Source: DATHWB01 sp040905965 (GTDB lineage: Bacteria; Actinomycetota; Acidimicrobiia; Spongiisociales; ZC4RG35). Taken from it: a stretch of DNA of 64,000 nt. Shown piece by piece: positions 49,657 to 58,271 of this stretch (positions within the stretch are counted from its first letter, which is position 1; every line of letters begins with the position of its first letter). The notes beneath the pieces were generated by a model. That model ran no database searches. It saw nothing but the letters and a program-made list of their open reading frames with translations, and was not told the DNA's origin. Where the stretch lies: positions 1 to 64,000 of the forward strand of contig JBBDQP010000110.1 of assembly GCA_040905965.1 (NCBI GenBank). Reading direction: 5' to 3'. The position numbers and the translations under genes are program-made.

Positions 49657-52600
49657 ATGTATCTCAAGTCCTTGAAGTTGACCGGATTCAAATCCTTCGC
49701 CGATCGGACTCGCATGGAGTTTCGGCCCGGCGTGACTGTCGTCGTCGGTCCGAACGGCTCGGGGAAGTCGAACGTCGTCGACGCGATTGCCTGGGTGATG
49801 GGAACCCAGTCCCCGAAGGCGCTGCGGACGGCCAAGATGGACGATGTCATCTTCGCGGGCACCGCCACCCGGCCGGGTCTCGGCCGGGCAGAGGTGACCC
49901 TGGTTTTCGACAACTCGTCCGGGATGCTTCCGCTCGATCTGGCGGAGGTGAGCGTGACTCGGCGTCTCTATCGGGACGGATCCAGCGACTACGAGATCAA
50001 CGGTGTCGGCTGCCGCCTGCTCGACATCCAGGAGTTGCTGAGCGACTCAGGGGTCGGCCGCCACCAGCACGTGATCATCGGCCAGGGCCAGATCACCTCG
50101 ATCCTCAACGCCACTCCCGACCAGCACCGGGCGGTCGTCGAAGAGGCCGCCGGGATCCTCAAACACCGGGTCCGCAAGGACAAGGCCCTGCGTCGCCTCG
50201 AACGCACCGATGCAGACGTCATCCGCCTTCGCGACCTTCTCGGCGAGATCGGCAAGCGGATGCGTCCCCTGAAGCGTCAGGCGTCGGCAGCCCTGCGTCA
50301 CGCGGAGGTCGCCGAGGCGGTGCAGACACTTCGTTTGGCGGTGGGCGCCCAGGATCTGAGAGCGATCGATCGCCGAGCGTCCGAAATCGCTGCCACCGCC
50401 GCAGCTGATGAACGCACCGTGGTCGAATCCGAGCAGGCTCGTCTGGAAGTTGCCTCGAAGCTGGCCGGTCTGCGGTCCGATGCCGGGGATGTGGGTGAGG
50501 CGTTGGATCGCGATTCGGCGGCGGCAGCCAAGGCTGAGACGGTGCTCGAGCGCCTTCGGCGGATCGGCCAGGTCGCGCATGAGCGTCATCGTTCCGGTAT
50601 CGCTCGCTTGGCAGGTGCAGACGAGCGACGTCGCGACTTGGCGGGCGAATCCGAAGGCCTCGAAGTGCAGACGCTCGATGCCGAGACCGCCGTAGAGAGA
50701 CTGGACGCTCTGGCCGTCGATGCCGAGCGCGTGTTCCGTCAACTCGAGGACGAGGAGCGGTCCCTCACGGAACAGGAGGAGATGTCGACCGAAGGAGCGA
50801 TCGCCGTTGTGCGAGGCGACCTGCGCTCCCTCGACATGGCCGACGAGCGCGACCGGCGGGAACTGGAGGCGGTACAAACCAGCCTGACCAAACTTCGGGA
50901 GCGCATCGCCGGCGAGAAGGCGACTGCCGGTCGGGTGAACGACGAGATCCGCGATCTCGACGCCGTCGCTTTGCCCGCTCAAGAGCGGTACACGGCCGCC
51001 CAGGCGCAAAGGGTGACGGCCCAGGAGCGGTGGGAGCGGGCGGAGGCGGCGCACGGCGATGCGCGGATCGCCCTCGCAGGAGCAGCCGCCAAGCGCGATG
51101 CCTTGATCGCCGCCGCCGAAGGTCTCTCCGACGAGCAGGCGCGAGCGATGGTGGAGGAGTCTGCCGGGTTCGGCGGATCGGTCGCATCAGCTTTGGACGT
51201 GCCGGCCGATCTGGCCGCCGCGGTCGACGCTGCGCTCGGTGCCTGGGCCGATGGCGTCGTCTTCGATGACCTGGCCTCACGCGAGAGCGCCGTCGCGGCG
51301 CTGAAGTCCGCCGGGCGCGGCGGCGTGTCCATCCTCGGCCCGGGGAGCGACCGACAGTCGCCGGTGGCCGTTGCGGGCGCGGAACGTCTCATCGACCGGT
51401 TGGGACCGAGGGCACACCACCGGCTGGCCGCTGTCCTCCTCGGCGACGTCTACCTCGTCGAAGGCTGGCAGTCGGGCCATCGCATCGCCCTTGCCCATCC
51501 GGAGATCCGGATCGTCACGCCCGAAGGCGATCTGATCACCGCCAACGGCATGCGGGTGTCACATCCGGACGGCGCCTCTCCGGCGATGATCGAGGCAGCC
51601 GAAGTCGCACTCGAACGTGCCGAAGTCGACCTCGCACGGGCGGAGAGTCTTCGGTCCCAGGCCAAGCGTGCATTCGACGACGCTCGCCAGACCGAGCGGG
51701 ACACGCTCGAGACGCTCGAGTCGTTGGAAGCGCGGATGGCCGGTTCGACCGAAGCGCTCGCCCGACTCGAACGTGAGGTCCAGGCTGGTATTCAAGAGGC
51801 CGAACGGCTCGGGTCGCGCGAGTCCTCGTTGCGGGCTGCAATCGAAGGCCGGGTAGAACTCGCCACCGGATTGCGTGCCCGGCTCGCCGCCTTGGAAGGC
51901 GAGGAAGCAGAACGCCAGGCCGCCTGGGAGTCGTTGGTCGAGCGCCGCCGGGCAGTCGCCGACGACCGGGAAGCGGCCCGCAGTGCGTGGCAGGAGCACA
52001 CGTCGTCTCTTCGGGCAGCCCAGCAGCAACTCGGGATGCTGCGGGCTCGCCGGATCGAGATCGACCGACTCCTCGCCGCCGACACCCGGCTCACCGTCGA
52101 CGAGGCGTCGCTCGCCCGGCTCGAAGCCATTTCGAGTGCCGCCCGTCAGGCCACGGACGCGCTCCGCACCCATCTCGAGTCGTTGCGCTCACGTCAGGCC
52201 GAACTGCGCGCCCAGGCCGGTGAGGCCGGCGCCCGTCTTGCCGAGGCGCAGGAGGTCCATGACCTGCACGCCGGCCTGGTGGCCGCCGCCAAGGAGCGCT
52301 TGGGATCCCTGGCAGTCGAACGTGCCGAACTTCGGGTCCGCCGGGAGCAGGTGGCCGAGCGTTTGCGTCGGGATGCCGACGCCGACGAGGAAGCCGCCTT
52401 GTCTGCTCCGATTCCCGACACCGAAGGTGACATCCGGGACGAGTTGGCGTCACGGGAAGCGGAGCTGCGGCGGATGGGCCCGGTGAACCCGCTGGCAGCC
52501 GCCGAGTATGTCGAGCTGGAGGAGAGACATTCTTTCCTGACGGGCCAGCTCGACGATCTGGAAGGCTCCCGCAACGAGTTGCGGAAGGTGATTGCGGCAC

Positions 52601-53103
52601 TTGACGACGAGATCCAGACCCAGTTCCTCTCCGCCTTCGAGGAGATCGCCCAGGCCTACGAACGTCACTTCGAAGTGCTCTTCCCCGGAGGTCGAGGCAG
52701 GCTCCGTCTCACCGATCCGGATGATCTGGGGGCGACGGGCGTCGAGATCGAGGCACAGCCGCTAGGTAAGAAGGTCACCGCCATGTCGCTGCTGTCCGGT
52801 GGGGAACGATCTCTCGCCGCGCTGGCGTTCCTGTTCGCCGTCTTCGACGCCCGCCCGAGTCCCTTCTACGTGCTGGACGAGGTCGAGGCGGCCCTCGACG
52901 ACTCCAACCTCCATCGCTTCGTGCGGCTTCTCGACGAATTCCGGCCCAAGGCGCAGATGCTGATCATCACCCATCAGCAGCAGACGATGGAGGCTGGCGA
53001 CGTGCTGTATGGGGTGACGATGGAGCCGGGTGGTTCGTCGAAGGTGGTCGCCAAGTCGATGGCCCAAGCGAGCGCAGAGTTGGAGTCCACCTCCGGTCGG
53101 TAG
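49657..53103 (+). CDS. smc: Chromosome segregation protein SMC
   Basis: SMC (1148 residues) is the ATPase of the bacterial condensin-like complex. The N-terminal ATP-binding site GPNGSGKSN is at 31-39, long coiled coils flank a hinge at about 500-650, and the C-terminal half carries LSGGERSL (about 1046) and VLDEVEAALDD (about 1071). The start at ATG 49657 gives the standard MYLKSLKLTGFKSFA; the frame is open 24 codons further but unconserved. TAACCT at 49576-49581 may be a -10 element. It precedes ftsY by 12 nt, a conserved pair. Confidence 0.96.
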   Translation: MYLKSLKLTGFKSFADRTRMEFRPGVTVVVGPNGSGKSNVVDAIAWVMGTQSPKALRTAKMDDVIFAGTATRPGLGRAEVTLVFDNSSGMLPLDLAEVSVTRRLYRDGSSDYEINGVGCRLLDIQELLSDSGVGRHQHVIIGQGQITSILNATPDQHRAVVEEAAGILKHRVRKDKALRRLERTDADVIRLRDLLGEIGKRMRPLKRQASAALRHAEVAEAVQTLRLAVGAQDLRAIDRRASEIAATAAADERTVVESEQARLEVASKLAGLRSDAGDVGEALDRDSAAAAKAETVLERLRRIGQVAHERHRSGIARLAGADERRRDLAGESEGLEVQTLDAETAVERLDALAVDAERVFRQLEDEERSLTEQEEMSTEGAIAVVRGDLRSLDMADERDRRELEAVQTSLTKLRERIAGEKATAGRVNDEIRDLDAVALPAQERYTAAQAQRVTAQERWERAEAAHGDARIALAGAAAKRDALIAAAEGLSDEQARAMVEESAGFGGSVASALDVPADLAAAVDAALGAWADGVVFDDLASRESAVAALKSAGRGGVSILGPGSDRQSPVAVAGAERLIDRLGPRAHHRLAAVLLGDVYLVEGWQSGHRIALAHPEIRIVTPEGDLITANGMRVSHPDGASPAMIEAAEVALERAEVDLARAESLRSQAKRAFDDARQTERDTLETLESLEARMAGSTEALARLEREVQAGIQEAERLGSRESSLRAAIEGRVELATGLRARLAALEGEEAERQAAWESLVERRRAVADDREAARSAWQEHTSSLRAAQQQLGMLRARRIEIDRLLAADTRLTVDEASLARLEAISSAARQATDALRTHLESLRSRQAELRAQAGEAGARLAEAQEVHDLHAGLVAAAKERLGSLAVERAELRVRREQVAERLRRDADADEEAALSAPIPDTEGDIRDELASREAELRRMGPVNPLAAAEYVELEERHSFLTGQLDDLEGSRNELRKVIAALDDEIQTQFLSAFEEIAQAYERHFEVLFPGGRGRLRLTDPDDLGATGVEIEAQPLGKKVTAMSLLSGGERSLAALAFLFAVFDARPSPFYVLDEVEAALDDSNLHRFVRLLDEFRPKAQMLIITHQQQTMEAGDVLYGVTMEPGGSSKVVAKSMAQASAELESTSGR

Positions 53104-53115
53104 TCTCCGGCCGGC

Positions 53116-54120
53116 ATGGACACGCTCGAACTCCTCCTGGTGATCACGGCGCTTGTCGTGGTGCTTGGCGCGGGGTTCGTCATGGTTCGTCGGCGGCCGA
53201 CCGATATCGACACTCCGCCTTCGGTTGATGCTTCCCCTTCGCTCACCTCGCGGCTCTCGCGTACGCGTCAATCGCTGGGTACGTCGCTGCGGTCCGTCTT
53301 TGCCAGGGGTGAGCTGGATTCGGTCTTCTGGGAGGAGATGGAGGAGGCGTTGATCGGCGCCGACGTGGGTGTGGAGACGTCGCAGGCCATCGTGGCCAAG
53401 GTCCGAATCCGCGACCCCGCCGATGTGGGCGAGGCACGGTCGATGCTCGATCGTGAGATCCGCCAGATCCTCGACGGGCGTGATCGCGAGCTGACTCTCA
53501 CCGGGTCGCCGGCGGTCGTCCTCGTCGTCGGCGTCAACGGAACCGGAAAGACCACGTCGATCGCCAAGCTCGCCGCCCGTCTGCGGGAGCGGGGCCTCAC
53601 GCCGATACTGGGGGCGGCCGACACGTTCCGCGCCGCGGCGGACACCCAGCTTCGAACCTGGGCGGACCGGGTGGGCGTTGAGATCGTCAGCGGTCAGCAA
53701 GGCTCGGACCCCGCCTCCGTCGCGTTCGACACGCTTGCCGCAGCCAAGGCGCGAGGGCGCGATGTGGTCGTGATCGACACGGCGGGGCGACTGCACAACA
53801 AGAAGAACCTGATGGCCGAGCTTGGGAAGATCAGGAGAGTGCTGGAGAGGGAAGGTGGGCCGATCGGCGAGGTGCTGTTGGTGCTCGACGCAACTGGGGG
53901 ACAGAACGGACTGTCCCAGGCGCGCCTGTTCACCGAGACGGCAGGGGTGACCGGCATCGTGTTGTCCAAGTTGGACGGAACGGCTCGCGGGGGCATCGTG
54001 GTGGCTGTGGAACAGGAGCTTGGGATCCCGGTCAAGTTCATCGGAGTGGGCGAGGGGGTCGACGATCTGATCCCGTTCGACCCGGATGCCTTCGTCGACG
54101 CGTTGTTGGCCGATGCTTGA
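53116..54120 (+). CDS. ftsY: Signal recognition particle receptor FtsY
   Basis: This 334-residue GTPase docks SRP-ribosome complexes at the membrane. Residues 4-25 are a membrane helix (LELLLVITALVVVLGAGFV), so this FtsY is directly anchored. The NG domain has GVNGTGKTT (about 138-146), GAADTFRAAA, DTAGR (about 221) and SKLDGTARGG. It follows smc and its last codons overlap the cdd start by 8 nt. Confidence 0.96.
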   Translation: MDTLELLLVITALVVVLGAGFVMVRRRPTDIDTPPSVDASPSLTSRLSRTRQSLGTSLRSVFARGELDSVFWEEMEEALIGADVGVETSQAIVAKVRIRDPADVGEARSMLDREIRQILDGRDRELTLTGSPAVVLVVGVNGTGKTTSIAKLAARLRERGLTPILGAADTFRAAADTQLRTWADRVGVEIVSGQQGSDPASVAFDTLAAAKARGRDVVVIDTAGRLHNKKNLMAELGKIRRVLEREGGPIGEVLLVLDATGGQNGLSQARLFTETAGVTGIVLSKLDGTARGGIVVAVEQELGIPVKFIGVGEGVDDLIPFDPDAFVDALLADA

Positions 54121-54502
54121 CCGCGACGAGCTCGTCGCCGCTGCCCGCGAGGCGGCCCTCGGGGCCTACGTGCCGTATTCCAACTTCCGAGTGGGCGCGG
54201 CGGTGCTGGCCGTGGACGGGACGGTGATCACCAGCGCCAATGTGGAGAATGCCGCCTACCCGGTGAGCCAGTGCGCCGAAGCGAATGCCGTGAACTACGC
54301 CGTGACCCAGGGCCACCGGCGGCTGCCGGTGGTGGCGGTGGCGTGCATCGATGCTGAATCGATCGACTCGGCCTATCCGTGCGGCCGCTGCCGGCAGATC
54401 ATGTCCGAGTTCGGTGTCGAGACGATCCACGTCGCCACCAACGACGGCACCATCAACACCCACACAATGGACGAATTGCTTCCGCACCGCTTCCTGCTCT
54501 AA
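54113..54502 (+). CDS. cdd: Cytidine deaminase
   Basis: The protein (129 residues) hydrolyses cytidine and deoxycytidine to uridine forms for pyrimidine salvage. The zinc-site motifs are CAEANAV (Cys54, Glu56) and PCGRC (Cys90, Cys93), and the tetrameric-type length fits. It starts inside the ftsY stop region (8-nt overlap), so it depends on ftsY translation. The deoA, deoB and upp genes lie a few kilobases away on the other strand, completing the salvage pathway. Confidence 0.95.
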   Translation: MLDRDELVAAAREAALGAYVPYSNFRVGAAVLAVDGTVITSANVENAAYPVSQCAEANAVNYAVTQGHRRLPVVAVACIDAESIDSAYPCGRCRQIMSEFGVETIHVATNDGTINTHTMDELLPHRFLL

Positions 54503-54507
54503 CCGAG

Positions 54508-54903
54508 TCACAGCTCGTCCGCTCGGAGGTCCTCCCATTGCCACGGGGCGCCGGTGATGAGTAACTCGGGGTCACCGGTGAGCAGCGTGGCATCGTGGGC
54601 GATGGCGGTGGCGGCAGCGAAGGCGTCCGCATAGGCCATCGGGTGGTCGGCCTTGATGGCTGCCGCGTTCAGAATCCGCCGCTCGGACGGAACGTCGAGG
54701 TCGAGTCGCAGGCGTAGGTCGCGGACGACCTCGAGCGCCTGATCTTCGCCCTGGTCACGCCGGATGATGTAGTAGACCTCACCGAGGTTGATCCAACTCA
54801 TGACCGGACGCTCTGCTTGGAGTACCTGTGCGACGCGGGTGGCGGCGGGTTCGGTGCCTTCGAGCAAGCGCAGGACGGCCCAACTATCGAGAGCGAAGGT
54901 CAC
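54508..54903 (-). CDS. vapC: VapC-like PIN-domain toxin
   Basis: This 131-residue protein is a PIN-domain endoribonuclease toxin. The acidic metal-binding residues are Asp6, Glu42 (in NLGEVYY), Asp93 (in YADAFAA) and Asp111 (in TGDPEL), the usual VapC arrangement. The substrate RNA is unknown; characterised VapC toxins cut tRNA or rRNA. It overlaps the antitoxin gene by 4 nt and its stop lies 5 nt from the convergent cdd stop. Confidence 0.9.
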   Translation of the reverse strand: MTFALDSWAVLRLLEGTEPAATRVAQVLQAERPVMSWINLGEVYYIIRRDQGEDQALEVVRDLRLRLDLDVPSERRILNAAAIKADHPMAYADAFAAATAIAHDATLLTGDPELLITGAPWQWEDLRADEL

Positions 54904-55130
54904 CGAGCCTCTTCGCGGCGACGATCAGCGGTGCGGTCGCGTTCGAGCTGGTCGACCAGGGCCCGCCCGGCGAATCGGCCCTTGAGAGGACGAGACGCGT
55001 GGACGGTTTGCACGGCGACATGGTCACCGTCACGCCAGAACACGACCTCGTCACCGGGTTCGATGCCGAACTCGTCGCGTAGGTCTTTGGGGATGACGAC
55101 CTGCCCCTTGGGGCCAACCTTGTAAGTCAT
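54900..55130 (-). CDS. vapB: AbrB/MazE-type antitoxin
   Basis: This 76-residue protein has an N-terminal SpoVT/AbrB swapped-hairpin DNA-binding domain (TYKVGPKGQVVIPKDLRDEF and on to GDEVVF) and a charged C-terminal tail (about 46-76) that would wrap the toxin. It precedes and overlaps vapC, the normal antitoxin-toxin order. TATACT lies 7 nt before the ATG, so the transcript is probably leaderless, and autorepression by the complex is expected from the family. Confidence 0.9.
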   Translation of the reverse strand: MTYKVGPKGQVVIPKDLRDEFGIEPGDEVVFWRDGDHVAVQTVHASRPLKGRFAGRALVDQLERDRTADRRREEAR

Positions 55131-55137
55131 ACCTGCC

Positions 55138-55143
55138 AGTATA
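55138..55143 (-). promoter_or_regulatory. Leaderless-type -10 element of vapBC
   Basis: On the minus strand TATACT (preceded by GAGT) is followed by GGCAGGT and the ATG at 55130. Confidence 0.5.
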
Positions 55144-55190
55144 ACTCAACGGTCAGGCGGGACCTATCGTTGCCGGTACGCGGGTCCTGC

Positions 55191-56138
55191 TCAGCCTTTG
55201 CCGAGTTCCTCTGCCAGTTTGGGGAGGACGTTGTGGACGTCGCCGACGATGCCGAGGTCGGCCACCGAGAAAATGGGGGCCTCGGGATCCTTGTTGATGG
55301 CGATGATCGTCTTGGCGTCCTTCATGCCCACCAGATGCTGCATGGCCCCAGAGATGCCGGCGGCGATGTAGACGTCGGGCTTCACGGTCTTACCGGTCTG
55401 GCCCACCTGCTTGGCGTAGGGCACCCAGCCGGCGTCGACGATGGCCCGGGTGGCGCCGGTGGCCGCTCCCAGCTGTTTGGCGATCGCCTCGATCATGGCG
55501 TACTTCTCGGCCGAGCCCAGACCACGGCCGCCAGCGACGATGATCGCCGCCTCCTCGAGCTGAGGCCCTTCCTTTTCTTCGACGTGGCTGCCGGTCACCC
55601 GAGCGGCGGACGACCCGACGTCGGGGAGGTCGACGGTCGTCACTTCCGGCGCGCCTCCGCCGGAGGATGCCGCTTCGAAGGACTTGGGTCGTACGACGAC
55701 GAGATAGGGCCGCTCGCCGGTGATCGTCGATGTCGCCAGCTGGCTGCCGCCGAAGATCTCGTGGGTGGCCTCGACGGTGTCGTCCAGCGCCACGTCGACG
55801 GCGTTGGAGAGCACTGTTCGTCCGATCCGAGCGGCCAGGCGTCCGGCGACATCCCGGTCGTCGTATGCCTGGCCGAACAGGATGATGTCAGGGTTGTGCG
55901 TCCCCGCGAGATCGGCGAGGGCGGACGCCACAGGGCCGGAGACGAGCGCATCGCCCGGGGCCAGGTGGAATACCGACGACGCTCCGTGGTCGCCGAGGAT
56001 GGCGAACGATTCATCGGACCCTGTTCCGACGTAGATCGCGGTGACGTCTCCCAGCGTGCGCGCTTTGGTGAGGAGCTCGAGCCCGATCGTGGACGGTCCG
56101 CCGTCCTGTTCCCGGACGAAGACCCATACATTCGCCAT
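55191..56138 (-). CDS. etfA: Electron transfer flavoprotein alpha subunit
   Basis: EtfA (315 residues) is the FAD-carrying subunit of the electron transfer flavoprotein, which passes electrons from acyl-CoA dehydrogenases to the respiratory chain. The C-terminal FAD domain is recognisable from GGRGLGSAEKYAMIEAIAKQLGA and GQTGKTVKPDVYIAAGISGAMQH, with the DPEAPIFSVADLGIVGD stretch after it. The ATG follows the etfB TGA directly without spacing. The vapBC pair lies downstream on the same strand. Confidence 0.96.
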   Translation of the reverse strand: MANVWVFVREQDGGPSTIGLELLTKARTLGDVTAIYVGTGSDESFAILGDHGASSVFHLAPGDALVSGPVASALADLAGTHNPDIILFGQAYDDRDVAGRLAARIGRTVLSNAVDVALDDTVEATHEIFGGSQLATSTITGERPYLVVVRPKSFEAASSGGGAPEVTTVDLPDVGSSAARVTGSHVEEKEGPQLEEAAIIVAGGRGLGSAEKYAMIEAIAKQLGAATGATRAIVDAGWVPYAKQVGQTGKTVKPDVYIAAGISGAMQHLVGMKDAKTIIAINKDPEAPIFSVADLGIVGDVHNVLPKLAEELGKG

Positions 56139-56897
56139 TCAGATCACCTTCAATTCGCGCAGCTTGGCCACGATGGCGAGATGGCCTTCGCCGTCGTCTT
56201 CGATGATGGTTCCTGCCGACCGCTCCGGGGCGGGAGAGACTGCTGTCACCTTCTGGTCGACTTCTGCGTTCACGCCGAGATCGTTCACGGTGACGGTGTC
56301 GACCGGCTTCTTCTTGGCGTCCATGATCCCTTTGAACGTCGGGTATCGGGGCTCGACGACGCCTGCGGTCACCGTGACCAGCGCCGGAAGGGATGCCTCG
56401 ACGGTGTCGTAGCCGGACGTCGCCTGGCGATGGATGGTGACGCCGTCGCCGATCTCGATCTTCGTGGCGTATGTGAGGGCGGGGACATCCAGGAACTCGG
56501 CGACCATCTGCGGAACGACACCGGAATAGCCGTCGGTGGATTCGGTGCCGGCGATGACGAGGTCGAAGCCTTCCCGCGTGATGGCCGCAGCCAGTACCCG
56601 AGCAGTGGTGAGCGCGTCTGAGCCGCGCAAGTCGGTGTCGTCGACGACGACCGCTTTGTCCGCACCCATGGCGAGTGCCTGGCGGATCCCCTGCATGTTC
56701 CCGGTCGGACCCATGCTGACCAGTGTCACACTCCCGTCTTCGCTCGCCTGCGCGAGCTGAAGGCCCATTTCGACTCCATAGCGGTCCGTGTCATCGAGCA
56801 CCTGTTCTGAGGGTCTGACGAGCCAATGGCTGTCGGGCTCCAGGGTGTACTCGCTGGCCGGATCGGGGATCTGCTTGACGCAGACAACCACCTTCAT
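56139..56897 (-). CDS. etfB: Electron transfer flavoprotein beta subunit
   Basis: The protein (252 residues from the ATG at 56897) pairs with EtfA and holds the AMP. Family motifs are MKVVVCVKQIPDP at the N-terminus, the adenine-binding MGAD...DDTDLRGSDALTTA region, and GTESTDGYSGVVPQMVAEFL. The ATG is preceded by AAGGAGAC. Upstream is a TACCGACCG-type inverted repeat that fits a TetR-family regulator of acyl-CoA metabolism, so expression probably rises with fatty acid or amino acid breakdown. Confidence 0.95.
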   Translation of the reverse strand: MKVVVCVKQIPDPASEYTLEPDSHWLVRPSEQVLDDTDRYGVEMGLQLAQASEDGSVTLVSMGPTGNMQGIRQALAMGADKAVVVDDTDLRGSDALTTARVLAAAITREGFDLVIAGTESTDGYSGVVPQMVAEFLDVPALTYATKIEIGDGVTIHRQATSGYDTVEASLPALVTVTAGVVEPRYPTFKGIMDAKKKPVDTVTVNDLGVNAEVDQKVTAVSPAPERSAGTIIEDDGEGHLAIVAKLRELKVI

Positions 56898-56930
56898 CGG
56901 GCTGTCTCCTTGGTCGTAATGCGGCGACAA

Positions 56931-56950
56931 TACCGACCGCTCGGTCGGTA
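56931..56950. promoter_or_regulatory. TetR-type operator before etfBA
   Basis: TACCGACCG and CGGTCGGTA form 9-bp arms around CT, 34 bp upstream of the etfB ATG. On the minus strand a TATTGT -10 element (56927-56932) overlaps its edge, so bound protein would block RNA polymerase. ACCGACC-GGTCGGT sites are known for TetR-family regulators of fatty acid and phenylacetate breakdown in other bacteria. Confidence 0.7.
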
Positions 56951-56960
56951 ACCCGAATCG

Positions 56961-58271
56961 TCAGGCTTTGGCGGCGACCCGATCGATGATCAACGGGCCG
57001 ACCTCTGCCGTTTCCCCGATCTCGAATGCCCCGTCGAGGACCCGCAACGCCTCCTGCAGGCGCGCCGGATGGCGATAGTGGAGGGTGGCCAGCGGCTGGC
57101 CCGACTGGATTTTGTCACCCGGCTTGGCGTGGAGGGTGATGCCCACCCCCGGATCGATGGTGTCTTCCTTGCGCTCGCGTCCTGCCCCGAGCCGCATCGC
57201 CGCTACTCCGATCTTGCGGGCGTGACAGACGGTCAGCACGCCGCCTCGCTCCGCCGGCACATCATGTGAACGGTCCGATGTGGCCAAGAGCGACTCGTCT
57301 TCGATCACCCGCGGGTCGCCGCCTTGGGCCTGGATGACCTCACCGAACAGCTCCAGCGCCCGTCCGGATCCGACCGAATCGGCCAGCCGCCTTCTCGCGT
57401 CGGCGTCGTCGCGTGATATCCCTGCGGCACGAAGCATCTCGGCGCCGAGTGCCATGGTGACCTCCACGAGGTCGTCGGGACCGTCGCCCCGGAGCACGGC
57501 CAGGGACTCGCGTATCTCCGAAGCGTTCCCCACCTCCATGCCGAGTGGCGCGTCCATCGAGGTGAGCATTGCGACGGTCTCGACGCCATGCCGCGTGCCG
57601 ATGCCCACCATCGTCTCCGCCAGTCTTCGAGCATCAGGGAGCTCCTGCATGAAGGCGCCCACGCCGACCTTTACGTCGAGTACGAGGGCGTCGAGGCCTT
57701 CGGCCAACTTCTTCGACATGATCGAGCTGGCGATGAGAGGGATCGAGGCGACGGTGCCTGTGGCATCGCGCAACGCGTAGAGCTTGCGGTCGGCGGGGAC
57801 GAGAGTTTCAGACTGTCCGGCGAGTACCAGACCATGGTTCTCGAGCACGGCCCTGAACTCAGCCGGGGCGAGTTGGGTGCGGAACCCTGGGATCGACTCG
57901 AGCTTGTCGAGTGTTCCCCCCGTGTGCCCGAGGCCGCGTCCCGACATCATCGGTATGGCGACCCCGCACGCTGCAACGATTGGTGCGAGCGGAATCGAGA
58001 CCTTGTCTCCCACACCCCCCGTCGAGTGCTTGTCGACCTTGGGGGCGGGGATGTGGCCGAAGTCCAAGATCTCGCCGGAGTGCATCATCGCAGTGGTCCA
58101 GGCCGCCAGCTCTTCGGGTCCGAGACCCCGAATGAACACTGCCATCGCCATCGCCGCCATCTGATAGTCGGTGACCGTCCCGGCGGTGTACGCCTTGATA
58201 AGCCCCGCGATCTCGTCGTCGGACAGCTGACCGCCGTCGCGTTTTGCCTCGATCAAGTCGACGACGTTCAC
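56961..58271 (-). CDS. deoA: Thymidine phosphorylase
   Basis: DeoA (436 residues) splits thymidine with phosphate to thymine and 2-deoxyribose-1-phosphate. The family motif KHSTGGVGDKVS lies near residues 81-92 and SGRGLGHTGGTLDKLES near 111-127, with further phosphate-binding segments. It starts with GTG overlapping the deoB stop by 4 nt. It ends the upp-atl-deoB-deoA operon. The deoxyribose phosphate it releases is the substrate of deoB. Confidence 0.95.
   Translation of the reverse strand: MNVVDLIEAKRDGGQLSDDEIAGLIKAYTAGTVTDYQMAAMAMAVFIRGLGPEELAAWTTAMMHSGEILDFGHIPAPKVDKHSTGGVGDKVSIPLAPIVAACGVAIPMMSGRGLGHTGGTLDKLESIPGFRTQLAPAEFRAVLENHGLVLAGQSETLVPADRKLYALRDATGTVASIPLIASSIMSKKLAEGLDALVLDVKVGVGAFMQELPDARRLAETMVGIGTRHGVETVAMLTSMDAPLGMEVGNASEIRESLAVLRGDGPDDLVEVTMALGAEMLRAAGISRDDADARRRLADSVGSGRALELFGEVIQAQGGDPRVIEDESLLATSDRSHDVPAERGGVLTVCHARKIGVAAMRLGAGRERKEDTIDPGVGITLHAKPGDKIQSGQPLATLHYRHPARLQEALRVLDGAFEIGETAEVGPLIIDRVAAKA

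Noticed and set aside
54860..55190. Plus-strand frames across vapBC and etfA
   Set aside because: They are antisense shadows of the toxin-antitoxin and flavoprotein genes without recognisable domains.
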